Part shown: in pieces, positions 28,055 through 36,303 of the stretch
How the letters are laid out: the number at the start of each line of letters is the position of its first letter
How positions within the stretch are numbered: position 1 is the first letter of the stretch
DNA from: Rubrivivax gelatinosus
GTDB lineage: Bacteria; Pseudomonadota; Gammaproteobacteria; Burkholderiales; Burkholderiaceae_C
Direction of reading: 5' to 3'
Assembly (NCBI RefSeq): GCF_004340905.1
Contig: NZ_SLXD01000005.1
Location: forward strand, 186,001-250,000
Length of the DNA: 64,000 nucleotides
Notes under the pieces: model-generated
The model's input: the letters and a program-made list of their open reading frames with translations, nothing else
Told to the model about the DNA's origin: nothing
The model's database searches: none
Translations under genes and position numbers: made by a program

Positions 28055-28083
28055 GCCCGTTCCCGCCCTGGGAACGGGCCTTG
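28055..28083 (+). terminator. Stem-loop terminator after ahpF
   Basis: A perfect 10-bp stem GCCCGTTCCC / GGGAACGGGC with a 5-nt loop, 8 nt after the ahpF stop, followed by CTTGCC. Only a weak T-tract, so termination may be partial. Confidence 0.6.
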
Positions 28084-28104
28084 CCATCGGGGGCTGTGCC
28101 CCCG

Positions 28105-29136
28105 ATGCACCCCACCTCACTCACCCCCGCCCGCCCCGGCCCGCGCGACTGGCTGGCGCTGGCGCGCCGCGCCTTCGACGCCTGGCTGCAGGACTACGCC
28201 CCGAGCATGGGCGCGGCGCTGGCCTACTACACGGTGTTCTCGCTCGGCCCGGTGATGCTGCTGGTGATCTCGATCGCCGGCCTGGTCTTCGGCGAGGAGG
28301 CGGCGCAGCGTGCGCTGTTCGGCGAGCTGCAACGCGTGATGGGGCGCGACGCCGCCGAGGCCGTGCAGGCCGTGCTCGCCACCTTCCGCGACGGCAGCCG
28401 CGCCGGCACCGGCACCGCGATCGGGCTGGTGCTGCTGCTGGTCGGCGCGACCACCGTCTTCGCCGAGTTGCAGGACGCACTCGACCGCATCTGGCGCGCG
28501 CCGACACGCGGCCGGCCGTCGGGGCCCTGGGCGCTGGTACGCGCGCGTTTCCTGTCCTTCGGGCTGATCCTGGGCATCGCCTTCCTGCTGATGGTCTCGC
28601 TGGTGCTGAGCGCCGCGGTCTCGGCGCTGGGCAGCTGGTGGGGCACCTGGTTCGGCGCCTGGGAGCTGCTGGCGCAGGCGCTGAACCTGGTGCTCGGCTT
28701 CGCGATCACGACGCTGGTCTTCGCGCTGATCTACAAGCTGATGCCGCGCGTGAAGGTGCGCTGGCTCGACGTCTGGCTGGGCGCGGCGATCACGGCGGCG
28801 CTGTTCAGCCTCGGCCAGGTGCTGATCGGGCTGTACATCGGCAAGACCGGCGTCGCCTCGGGCTGGGGTGCGGCCGGTTCGCTGGTCATCGTCTTCGTCT
28901 GGGTCTACTGGGCGGCGCAGGTCTTCCTGCTCGGCGCCGAGTTCACCTGGGTCTACGCCAAGACCTGGGGCTCGATGCGCGGGCTGGTGACGCCACCGCC
29001 GGCCGAGGGCCCGGCGCCGTCACCCGGCGAGGCCGTGACGGCGACGCCGCGCGCCACGCTGGAGCCACCGGGCGCCGCGCTGCCGCCCTTCGACGGCCGC
29101 GTCGGCGCCTCAGCGCTGGGCCGCGGCGGGGGCTGA
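28105..29136 (+). CDS. YihY/BrkB-family inner-membrane protein
   Basis: 343 residues from ATG 28105. Polytopic membrane protein of the YihY/virulence-factor-BrkB family (once called ribonuclease BN), with about six helices. Family signatures: MGAALAYYTVFSLGPVMLLVI, FAELQDALDRIW, LMPRVKVRWLDVWLGAAITA, and YIGKTGVASGWGAAGSLVIVFVWVYW in part. The Pro-rich tail (about 300-343) is cytoplasmic and non-conserved. Molecular role is not established in the family. Its last 27 bp overlap the convergent peroxiredoxin gene. Confidence 0.92.
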   Translation: MHPTSLTPARPGPRDWLALARRAFDAWLQDYAPSMGAALAYYTVFSLGPVMLLVISIAGLVFGEEAAQRALFGELQRVMGRDAAEAVQAVLATFRDGSRAGTGTAIGLVLLLVGATTVFAELQDALDRIWRAPTRGRPSGPWALVRARFLSFGLILGIAFLLMVSLVLSAAVSALGSWWGTWFGAWELLAQALNLVLGFAITTLVFALIYKLMPRVKVRWLDVWLGAAITAALFSLGQVLIGLYIGKTGVASGWGAAGSLVIVFVWVYWAAQVFLLGAEFTWVYAKTWGSMRGLVTPPPAEGPAPSPGEAVTATPRATLEPPGAALPPFDGRVGASALGRGGG

Positions 29137-29682
29137 ACCGGCCGGTGCGGCCAGACGCTCGACGGCCTTCATCGTGTTGGCCACGTGCTGGTCCGGGTCC
29201 AGGCTCTCGTAGACGTAGGCCACGCGCCCGTCGCGGCCGATGACGTAGGACACACGCTTGGCCATGCCCGGCAGGAAGGCGATCTTGGCGTCGTAGGCGC
29301 GGATCACGCGCGAGTCGGCGTCGGAGGCGACGGCGAACTTGTCGCGGCAGGCTTCGCTGGAGAACCGCTGCAGCGTCGGCAGGTCGTCGTTGGAGACACC
29401 GATGACGGTGGCGCCCAGCTTCTGGAACTGCGGTGTCGCTTCGGCGAACAGGTGCGCCTCGACCGTGCAGCCCGAGGTGAAGGCCTTGGGGAAGAAGAAC
29501 AGCACCACCGGCCCTCGCGCCAGCGCGTCGGCGAGCGCGAAGCGCGTGGGTTTGCCGGCCAGCGCGGCGTCGGTCGTGAAGTCGGGCGCCTTGGCGCCGA
29601 CCTCGAGCGCAGCCAGCGCGGCCGGCGAGACGGCGGCCATCGCGGCGGCCGCGGCGAAGGGAAGGATCGTGGAACGCAGCAT
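29110..29682 (-). CDS. Exported PrxQ/BCP-type peroxiredoxin
   Basis: 190 residues. Signal peptide (LPFAAAAAMAAVSPAALAA, cleavage about 25) followed by a thioredoxin-fold peroxiredoxin: peroxidatic Cys72 in FFFPKAFTSGCTVEAHLF, GVSNDDLPTLQRFSSE, and RVSYVIGRDGRVAYVYESL. A second Cys (SSEAC, about 110) may be the resolving residue. Unlike AhpC it should act in the periplasm and need thioredoxin-like reduction there. The 3' end overlaps yihY by 27 bp tail to tail, so antisense interference between the transcripts is possible. Confidence 0.9.
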   Translation of the reverse strand: MLRSTILPFAAAAAMAAVSPAALAALEVGAKAPDFTTDAALAGKPTRFALADALARGPVVLFFFPKAFTSGCTVEAHLFAEATPQFQKLGATVIGVSNDDLPTLQRFSSEACRDKFAVASDADSRVIRAYDAKIAFLPGMAKRVSYVIGRDGRVAYVYESLDPDQHVANTMKAVERLAAPAGSAPAAAQR

Positions 29683-29757
29683 CGCGGGACTCCTGTTGTG
29701 CAGGCAGTCTGCCAGCCTCGCACCGCGCCCGCCCGGCGACTTGCCGAAAACCCCGGC

Positions 29758-32547
29758 TCAGCGCGCCGGGCGATACAGCGTGCGGCTGACCGCGGCGCCC
29801 TGGATCTCGGCCGCCGTGACGCGGAACGCATAGGTCTCGTTGGTCAGCCAGCGGGCGAGGAAGCTGGCGTAGTGCTCGCTGCCGAGCACGCCGCTCTGCC
29901 CGCCCGGCAGGATCGACCGCGCCGGGATGCCGCCCGGGCCGGGGGCCCCGACGTAGCGCCGGTTCGGGCCCGACGAGAACATGAAAGCGCCGTCATCGGC
30001 GGCCCGCACCCCGTGGTTGGCCACGTCCACCGTGCCCAGCCCGCCGTCGACCGCCAGCCCGGGCAGCCCGGCCACCGAGGGTTCGAAGCCCGGCGTCGCG
30101 CCGGGAATGCTCGCGTCGGCGAAGACGGCACGCAGCACGATGCGGTGCAGCTTGCCCCAGCGCCAGTCGGCCTGGTTCGTGGAGCGTGCGAAGGCACGCT
30201 CGAAGGCCGGGCCGGAGAGCAGGTCCAGCGCGTCCTGCAGCGCCTTCAGCAGCACGTAGTCGCGGCGCTGCGACGCGTCGGCCAGCCCGGTCCAGGCGAA
30301 GAAGTCGACGCCCGAGAGGCCGAGGCCGTCGCGCTCCATCAGGTGGCGCAGCGACTTCAGCGTCTCCAGGCTGCCGGGCTGCGGCAGACCGTGAGCGGCC
30401 AGCGTGCGGTCCAGCCCGAGCGCGACCGCCTGGCCGCGCCAGACGGCGTGGATCGTCGCGGCGACGCTGGCGTCGATCTCGCGCTGCGTCGGCGGGCGGC
30501 GCTGGCCGTTGAAATCGCTCGCGTCGTAGCCGGTGTCCAGCCCGGTCGGGGTGTCGAAACCCCAGCGGCGCAGGCGTTCGGCGGCTTCGGCGACACGCGC
30601 ATCGGCGGCCAGCGCCTGCAGTGCCGCCGGTGCGCCGCCCGCGCGGGCGCCGTCGTAGGCGCGCAGCAGCATCGGCACGAAGACCTGGGCGTCGACGAGC
30701 ACGGTGTCGGCCTGGATGCTGGCCATCTCGCGGCGCGTGACCGGGCCGGCGGCGATCGCCGCACGCAGGCGCTGGGTGATGCGGCCGGCACGCGGGCCGA
30801 AGTCGTAGCCCGGGCCGAGGTAGTAGAGGCCGCCGCCGAGGCGGCGCTGGTTCAGCGGGTCGTTGTCCAGCGTCAGCGCCGCCGGGTCGTTGTTGGCGTT
30901 GACGAAGAAACCTTCGGGCGGATCGATCAGCTGCGGCATCTCGGCGTACGGCAGCGTCTCGTAGCCGCTGGCGTCGGTGGGGCCGGGCGAAGCCTTCTTC
31001 AGCCACTCGTTGCCGCCCTGGCCGTTGCGCACCAGGTAGGGCGGCGCGCCGGCCAGTGTGCCGGCCTGCAGATCCTCGCGCAGCGGCACCTCGCCGCTGG
31101 TGAACCAGGCCATGCGGCCGTCGACGTCACCGACAACGAAGTTCTGCGAGCCGACGTCGAAGTACTGCAACGCGGCGCGCACGTCCTCCAGGCTGGCGGC
31201 GCGGTTGAGCAGCCGGTAGGCGTCGAGTTCACGCGTCGCGCCGGCGCCGATCCACTGGATCGTGATCGCGCTGCCGGCGGCCGTGTCCAGCTGCACCACC
31301 GGCCCGTGGCGCGGCACCAGCAGCACGTAGGGCGGCACTTCGGCGCTCGGCGGCACGGTGTCCAGCGCATCGGTGCGCGAGGGGTCCAGCGCGTTGACCT
31401 TGAACGTGATCGGGATCGGCACGATGGCCTCGTTGCGGCCCTGGTAGACCGAGGCCAGGCCGCTGGCGGTGCTGGCGGGCACCACACGCTCGGCATAGGC
31501 ATCGGTGACGTCGTAGTGGGTCGTCGTCGAGCCCCAGGCGACACGCCGGTTCTGGCCGAGCACGATCCAGGGCACGCCGGGGAAACCGCTGCCGATGGCG
31601 TCCAGCCCGTCGGCGGCCACCAGGTGCAGGTCGTACAGGTTGGACGGCAGGCCCAGCGACAGGTGCGGGTCGTTGGCGATCAGCGGCCGGCCGTCGGCAC
31701 TGAGGCGCGCGCTGACCGCCCATTCGTTGCTGCCGATCTGGTGCTGGCGCCGCGCCATCACGCGTTCGAGCAAGGGCACGGCTTTCGTGCGCTCGATCTG
31801 GCGCGCCAGCAGCGGCGCCAGCGCTGCCGGCACCGCGGCCGGGTGCGCCGCCACCGCGTCCGTGCCGATCCAGGGCAGCGGCGCGCCGGCGTCGGTCAGC
31901 GTCGAGGCCGGGTCGAAGGGCGCGGTGCGGAAGACGTCGCCGAAGAACAGCGCCTGCGCCACGCGGTCGTCGCCCAGCGCCTGGCGGTAGCTCAGCCAGG
32001 CGCTGGTGAGCTCGGTGTCGAAGTCGAACGAGAGCTGGAACGACATCAGCTTGCCGATCGCCAGGCTGTCCACCGGCGTCCAGGGGCTGAACTGCGTCAG
32101 CCGCAGGCGGGCGTACTCGGCCGGCAAGGCGTGCGCCGCGACCCAGGCGTTGACACCGGCGGCATAGGCCTCGAGCCCGGCACGCAGCTCGGGCGAGGCC
32201 GCGGAGAGCGACTTCTCGGCCGCGCGGCGCAGGCCGATCGTGCGCAGCTGCACGTCCTGCGCAAGCGCCGAGGCGCCGACCAGTTCGGCCAGCGTGCCGC
32301 TGGCGGTGCGGCGCAGCGTGTCGGCCTGGAACAGCCGGTCCTCGGCGTGCAGCCAGCCCTGCATGAACAGCGCGTCGCGCTCGCTCAGCGCACGCACATG
32401 GGCGACGCCGTCGACGTCGCGCACCACGCTCACCGGGCCGCGCAGCCCGGCGACGGTGATGCTGCCGTCGTCGGCAAGGGCTGGCGGCGCGACGCACGCG
32501 AGCCAGGCGGACAAGGGCAGGACGGCACAACGCAGCCAAGAGCGCAT
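29758..32547 (-). CDS. Penicillin acylase family Ntn-hydrolase (exported)
   Basis: 929 residues from ATG 32547, with GGAG upstream and a signal peptide ending PPALADD (about 26). Penicillin G acylase / quorum-quenching acylase family: a proenzyme cleaved to alpha and beta chains, with the beta-chain N-terminal nucleophile Ser273 in QIGSNEWAVS. Conserved ANDPHLSLGLPS, WVLGQN-like and NNDPAALTLDND motifs support correct folding. Substrates in this family include beta-lactams, N-acyl-homoserine lactones and aculeacin-like amides; the substrate here cannot be told. At 929 residues it is longer than typical PvdQ-like members (about 760-800). Monocistronic. Confidence 0.92.
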   Translation of the reverse strand: MRSWLRCAVLPLSAWLACVAPPALADDGSITVAGLRGPVSVVRDVDGVAHVRALSERDALFMQGWLHAEDRLFQADTLRRTASGTLAELVGASALAQDVQLRTIGLRRAAEKSLSAASPELRAGLEAYAAGVNAWVAAHALPAEYARLRLTQFSPWTPVDSLAIGKLMSFQLSFDFDTELTSAWLSYRQALGDDRVAQALFFGDVFRTAPFDPASTLTDAGAPLPWIGTDAVAAHPAAVPAALAPLLARQIERTKAVPLLERVMARRQHQIGSNEWAVSARLSADGRPLIANDPHLSLGLPSNLYDLHLVAADGLDAIGSGFPGVPWIVLGQNRRVAWGSTTTHYDVTDAYAERVVPASTASGLASVYQGRNEAIVPIPITFKVNALDPSRTDALDTVPPSAEVPPYVLLVPRHGPVVQLDTAAGSAITIQWIGAGATRELDAYRLLNRAASLEDVRAALQYFDVGSQNFVVGDVDGRMAWFTSGEVPLREDLQAGTLAGAPPYLVRNGQGGNEWLKKASPGPTDASGYETLPYAEMPQLIDPPEGFFVNANNDPAALTLDNDPLNQRRLGGGLYYLGPGYDFGPRAGRITQRLRAAIAAGPVTRREMASIQADTVLVDAQVFVPMLLRAYDGARAGGAPAALQALAADARVAEAAERLRRWGFDTPTGLDTGYDASDFNGQRRPPTQREIDASVAATIHAVWRGQAVALGLDRTLAAHGLPQPGSLETLKSLRHLMERDGLGLSGVDFFAWTGLADASQRRDYVLLKALQDALDLLSGPAFERAFARSTNQADWRWGKLHRIVLRAVFADASIPGATPGFEPSVAGLPGLAVDGGLGTVDVANHGVRAADDGAFMFSSGPNRRYVGAPGPGGIPARSILPGGQSGVLGSEHYASFLARWLTNETYAFRVTAAEIQGAAVSRTLYRPAR

Positions 32548-32720
32548 GGGGTCTCCTCGTGTCGGGGCCGCGGCAGCGTAGGCCGGCGCCGGTGACGCGT
32601 CCATGAAGGCTGTCCCGGCCCCTACCCCCCGCGAACCCGGGGGCCACGCGCTTACATCTTGCTGCTCAAGTGCCCGCGCGGCGGGCCGTAGAGCCGGCAT
32701 CACCGTCGAGGAGGCTCCCG

Positions 32721-33101
32721 ATGCAGCGCCCGCAGCCCGCCCCTGCCCCCGGCCCCGCGGCCACGCGCTGCGATCACGTCGTCGCCTCGCACGCCGGCCG
32801 CCTGGTGAGCGCCTCGGGCTGGTACCGCTTCGTCGGCGAGTACGCCGCGGCGGCGCACTTCCACCATCTGGCGCAGGCCTCGGTGCCGGGGCTGCCGCCG
32901 CCGGGCGCCGTGCGCGCCCATGCCTTCTGCCTGGCCTGCGGCGCGAAGCTGGACGCCGCGGCCGTCGAGACCTCGACCCAGGACGCGCTGCTGCAGGCCG
33001 TCGACGCGGCCGTCGGCAACGGCCACGAAGAGCCGCGCGGCTCGGCGCTGGACCCGGCGCGTTACCTCGCCTGGGTGGCGCCGCAGATCACCGCGCGCTG
33101 A
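32721..33101 (+). CDS. Small hypothetical protein with a CxxC
   Basis: 126 residues from ATG 32721, preceded by GAGGAGG. No signal peptide. A conserved-looking WYRFVGEYAAAAHFHHL and a CLACG motif (about 75) suggest a small metal-binding or redox site, but I do not recognise the family. Divergent from the acylase gene and convergent with the stress protein. Confidence 0.55.
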   Translation: MQRPQPAPAPGPAATRCDHVVASHAGRLVSASGWYRFVGEYAAAAHFHHLAQASVPGLPPPGAVRAHAFCLACGAKLDAAAVETSTQDALLQAVDAAVGNGHEEPRGSALDPARYLAWVAPQITAR

Positions 33102-33131
33102 CCCGCGCGAGGCCTGGCGCCCGCCCGCGCC

Positions 33132-33575
33132 TCAGCGGTGCACCAGCACCGGGATGCGCGTGTGCGTCAGAACCTTCTGGGTCTCGCTGCCCAGCAGCAG
33201 CGCGCCGACGCCGCGCCGGCCGTGCGAGGCCATGAGGATCAGGTCGCAGCCCAGGCGTTCGGCCGTGCGGATGATCCCTTCGTAGGGTTTGTCGCTGACG
33301 AGCACGACGCTGTCGGCGGCCACGCCGGCTTCCTGCGCCAGCGCGTCGGCCTCGGCCAGGATGTCGTGCGCGGCGGCGTCCAGGCGTTCGTGCGCGAGCT
33401 GCAGCGCGTGGGCGTTGATGACCACGCCGGCGCCGTCCATCGGCACCGGGGCATTCGGCTCGGCGTGGAAGAAGGTGATGCGCGCGCCGAAGCGGCGCGC
33501 GAGCGCGATGGCCTGGGCGACGGCACGCTGGGACAGCGGCGAACCGTCGGTGGGCACGAGCAGATGGCGGAACAC
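33132..33575 (-). CDS. Universal stress protein (UspA family)
   Basis: 147 residues from GTG 33575 (VFRHLLVPTDGSPLSQRA); no ATG fits. Rossmann-like Usp fold with the ATP-binding pattern G-2x-G-9x-G(S/T) as SHGRRGVGALLLGSETQKVL, so likely the nucleotide-binding type. Begins 26 bp after the EmrB-like MFS gene and is probably the tail gene of the efflux operon. Role in stress survival is inferred from the family. Confidence 0.9.
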   Translation of the reverse strand: MFRHLLVPTDGSPLSQRAVAQAIALARRFGARITFFHAEPNAPVPMDGAGVVINAHALQLAHERLDAAAHDILAEADALAQEAGVAADSVVLVSDKPYEGIIRTAERLGCDLILMASHGRRGVGALLLGSETQKVLTHTRIPVLVHR

Positions 33576-33601
33576 GTCGGCTTCTTTCGTGGACGAGGGA
33601 A

Positions 33602-35152
33602 TCAGTGGCCGCCGGCGCCGGGCTCGACCGCATTCGCGGGCCGCGGCGCCAGCCAGATGATCGCGGCGGCGAACAGGAAGATGACGCCGATGCCCGCCAT
33701 CACCTGGTTCGTCGACAGCATCACGCTCTGCGAGGTCAGCATCAGGTCGACGGCCTGGTTCTGCGCGTCGGGCGTCATGCCGCCCTGGGTCAGCAGCGTG
33801 CGCACGCTGCCGTCGCGGTCGGCCAGGCCGACGAGCTCGGCGTGGTTGCGTGTCGTCTGGTCGCTCCAGACCGTGGTCACGATCGAGGTCGCGAAGGCCC
33901 CCGACAGCGTGCGCACGAAGTTCATCAGCCCGGCGGCCGAATCCATCTCGTGCGGCTCGACGCTGCCCAGCGCCATCCCGGTCGACGGGATGAAGAAGAA
34001 CGGCATGCCCAGGCCCATCACCGCCAGCGGGATGGCGATGTCCCAGAAACCCATGTCGGTCGTCGCCACCGTGCGCCACAGCGTCGTCAGGCCGAGCACC
34101 AGGATGCCGACGAAGACCAGCGGCCGCGGGTCGTGCTTGCTCGCCGCCTGGGCGACGAAGGGCGCGACGAACAGCGCCGTGACCCCGGTCCAGGCCGTCG
34201 CCAGCCCGGCGTCGGTGGCGGTGTAGCCCATGAAGCTCTGCAGCCACAGCGGCGTCAGCACGTTGACCCCGAAGAAGGCGGCGAAGGCGAAGCAGATCGT
34301 CGCCACGCTGACCGTGAAGCCGCGGTGGCGGAACACGCGCAGGTCGACGATCGGGTGCGGGTCGTGCAGCTCCCAGATCAGGAAGGCGGCGAAACCCACC
34401 GCCGCGACGATGGACAGCGCGACGATCTGCGGCGAGCCGAACCAGTCGAGGTTCTTGCCTTCGTCGAGCACCAGCTGCAGCGCCGCCACCCAGACGACGA
34501 GCAGCGCCATGCCGACGAGGTCGATCGGGCTGCGCCGCGCCGCCTCCTGGTAGCGCCTGAGCAGGCCCCAGGTCCAGACGCCGAAGCCGATCGCGATCGG
34601 GGCGTTGATCAGGAACACCCACGACCAGCTGTAGTCGTCGCACAGCCAGCCGCCGAGGATCGGGCCGACGACCGGTGCCACCAGCGTCGTCATCGACCAG
34701 ATGCCGATCGCCGCGGCCACCTTCTCGCGCGGGAAGATGCGCATCAGGAGCGTCTGCGACAGCGGCATCAGCGGCCCGCCGCACAGCCCCTGGAAGACAC
34801 GCGCGACGACCAGCAGGCCCAGCGAGCTGGACAGCCCGCAGATCACCGAGAAGACGCCGAACAGCACCATCGACCAGACGAACACGCGCACCGAGCCGAA
34901 ACGCGAGGCCAGCCAGCCGGTCAGCGGCACGGTGATCGCCTCGCCGACCGCATAGGACGTGATGACCCAGGTGCCCTGGCTCGACGCCGCGCCCAGCGCG
35001 CCGGCGATGTTGGGCACGGCGACGTTGGCGATCGTCATGTTGAGCACGGCGATGAAGTTCGCCGAGGCCAGCATCAGCGCCGCCAGCCAGAGCTGGCCGC
35101 CGGTGAGCGGCTGCGGCGCGCCGGGCGCAGCGGGAGAAGCGGTGGCGCTCAT
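33602..35152 (-). CDS. emrB: DHA2-family MFS multidrug exporter (EmrB-like)
   Basis: 516 residues, 14 predicted TM helices. Proton-driven drug exporter of the DHA2 family: motif A GWLASRFGSVRVF, motif D1 near NMTIANVAVPNIAGALG, motif C in GPILGGWLC. It pairs with the EmrA-like adaptor 4 bp upstream and the outer-membrane channel, giving a tripartite pump. Typical substrates are hydrophobic uncouplers and antibiotics; the actual one is not deducible. Confidence 0.94.
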   Translation of the reverse strand: MSATASPAAPGAPQPLTGGQLWLAALMLASANFIAVLNMTIANVAVPNIAGALGAASSQGTWVITSYAVGEAITVPLTGWLASRFGSVRVFVWSMVLFGVFSVICGLSSSLGLLVVARVFQGLCGGPLMPLSQTLLMRIFPREKVAAAIGIWSMTTLVAPVVGPILGGWLCDDYSWSWVFLINAPIAIGFGVWTWGLLRRYQEAARRSPIDLVGMALLVVWVAALQLVLDEGKNLDWFGSPQIVALSIVAAVGFAAFLIWELHDPHPIVDLRVFRHRGFTVSVATICFAFAAFFGVNVLTPLWLQSFMGYTATDAGLATAWTGVTALFVAPFVAQAASKHDPRPLVFVGILVLGLTTLWRTVATTDMGFWDIAIPLAVMGLGMPFFFIPSTGMALGSVEPHEMDSAAGLMNFVRTLSGAFATSIVTTVWSDQTTRNHAELVGLADRDGSVRTLLTQGGMTPDAQNQAVDLMLTSQSVMLSTNQVMAGIGVIFLFAAAIIWLAPRPANAVEPGAGGH

Positions 35153-35156
35153 CGCG

Positions 35157-36278
35157 TCAGTTCGAACGCGTGTCGATCTCGGCCGTCATCGACAGGCCCA
35201 CGCGCAGCGGGCTGGCCGCCAGCTCGGCCGCGTCGAGCTTCACGCGCACCGGCAGGCGCTGCACGACCTTGATCCAGTTGCCGGTGGCGTTCTGCGCCGG
35301 GATCGCCGAGAAGGCGGAGCCCGAGCCGCCGGAGAAACCTTCGACGACGCCGTGGTAGACGACGCTCTTGCCGTACAGGTCGGCGTGCAGCTCGACCGGC
35401 TGGCCCACACGCACCTTCTCCAGCTGCCGCTCCTTGAAGTTGGCGTCGACGTAGATCTGGCCCACCGGCACGACCGACATCAGCGGCACGCCGGCGGCCA
35501 CGCGCTGGCCGGCCTGCACCGTGCGCTTGGCGACGACGCCGTCGATCGGGGCGCGGATCACGGTGCGCTCGAAGTCCACGCGCGCCTGCTCGGCGCGGGC
35601 ACGTGCGGCCAGCACCTCGGGGTTGGTGTCGGTCGTCGTGCGCACGATCAGCGTCGCGTTGGCTTGCCTGGCGGCGACGGCGGCGGCGGTGCCGGCGCGG
35701 GCCTGGGTCGCCGCGGCCTGGGCGGCGTCGAGCGCGGCGCGCGCGGCGGCGAAGGCGTTCTGCGCGCGCGTCAGCTCGTCGCCCGACACCGAGCCCGAGC
35801 CGACCAGCGCCTCGCGGCGCTTCAGGTCGATGCCGGCGCGCTCGAAGTCGGCCCGGGCCGCGGCCAGCTGCGCCGCGGCGCGTTTCTCGTCGGCCGCGTG
35901 CGCGGCCACCTGCTCGGCCAGCGAGCGGTCGGTGGCCTGGTAGCCCTGCACGCGGCGCACGGTGCGGTCGAGCTCGGCTTCGGCGAAGGCCAGCGCCAGG
36001 CGCGCGTCGGTGGGGTCGATGACGACGAGCACGTCGCCCTTCTTCACCGCCTGCGTGTCGCTGACTTTGACCTCGGCGACGGTGCCGCCGACGGCCGGCG
36101 TGATCTGCGCCAGCTCGGCGGCGGTGTAGGCGTTGTCGGTGGCGACGAAGTGCTGGCCGTGCAGCAGCCAGTAGGCCGTGCTCACGCCGCCGAGGGCGAC
36201 GACGGCCAGCGCCAGCGCGGCCAGGCGGGTGTTGCGGCGGCGGCGCGTGGCCGCGTCCAGGGTCGTGTCTTGGGTCAT
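35157..36278 (-). CDS. emrA: EmrA-like membrane fusion protein
   Basis: 373 residues. N-terminal TM (about 18-38) anchors a HlyD-family periplasmic adaptor. Lipoyl half-motif (TPAVGGTVAEVKVSDTQAVKKG), long alpha-hairpin (about 95-215), second half-motif (IRAPIDGVVAKRTVQAGQRV) and beta-barrel (IYVDANFKERQLEKVRVGQPV). Bridges the MFS transporter and the outer-membrane channel. Cotranscribed between them. Confidence 0.95.
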   Translation of the reverse strand: MTQDTTLDAATRRRRNTRLAALALAVVALGGVSTAYWLLHGQHFVATDNAYTAAELAQITPAVGGTVAEVKVSDTQAVKKGDVLVVIDPTDARLALAFAEAELDRTVRRVQGYQATDRSLAEQVAAHAADEKRAAAQLAAARADFERAGIDLKRREALVGSGSVSGDELTRAQNAFAAARAALDAAQAAATQARAGTAAAVAARQANATLIVRTTTDTNPEVLAARARAEQARVDFERTVIRAPIDGVVAKRTVQAGQRVAAGVPLMSVVPVGQIYVDANFKERQLEKVRVGQPVELHADLYGKSVVYHGVVEGFSGGSGSAFSAIPAQNATGNWIKVVQRLPVRVKLDAAELAASPLRVGLSMTAEIDTRSN

Positions 36279-36303
36279 GGTCGGACTCTCGGGAATCAGG
36301 GGT

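Noticed and set aside
29185..32595. 1136-residue plus-strand frame opposite the acylase
   Set aside because: Antisense shadow of the penicillin-acylase gene, with no motif or ribosome site.
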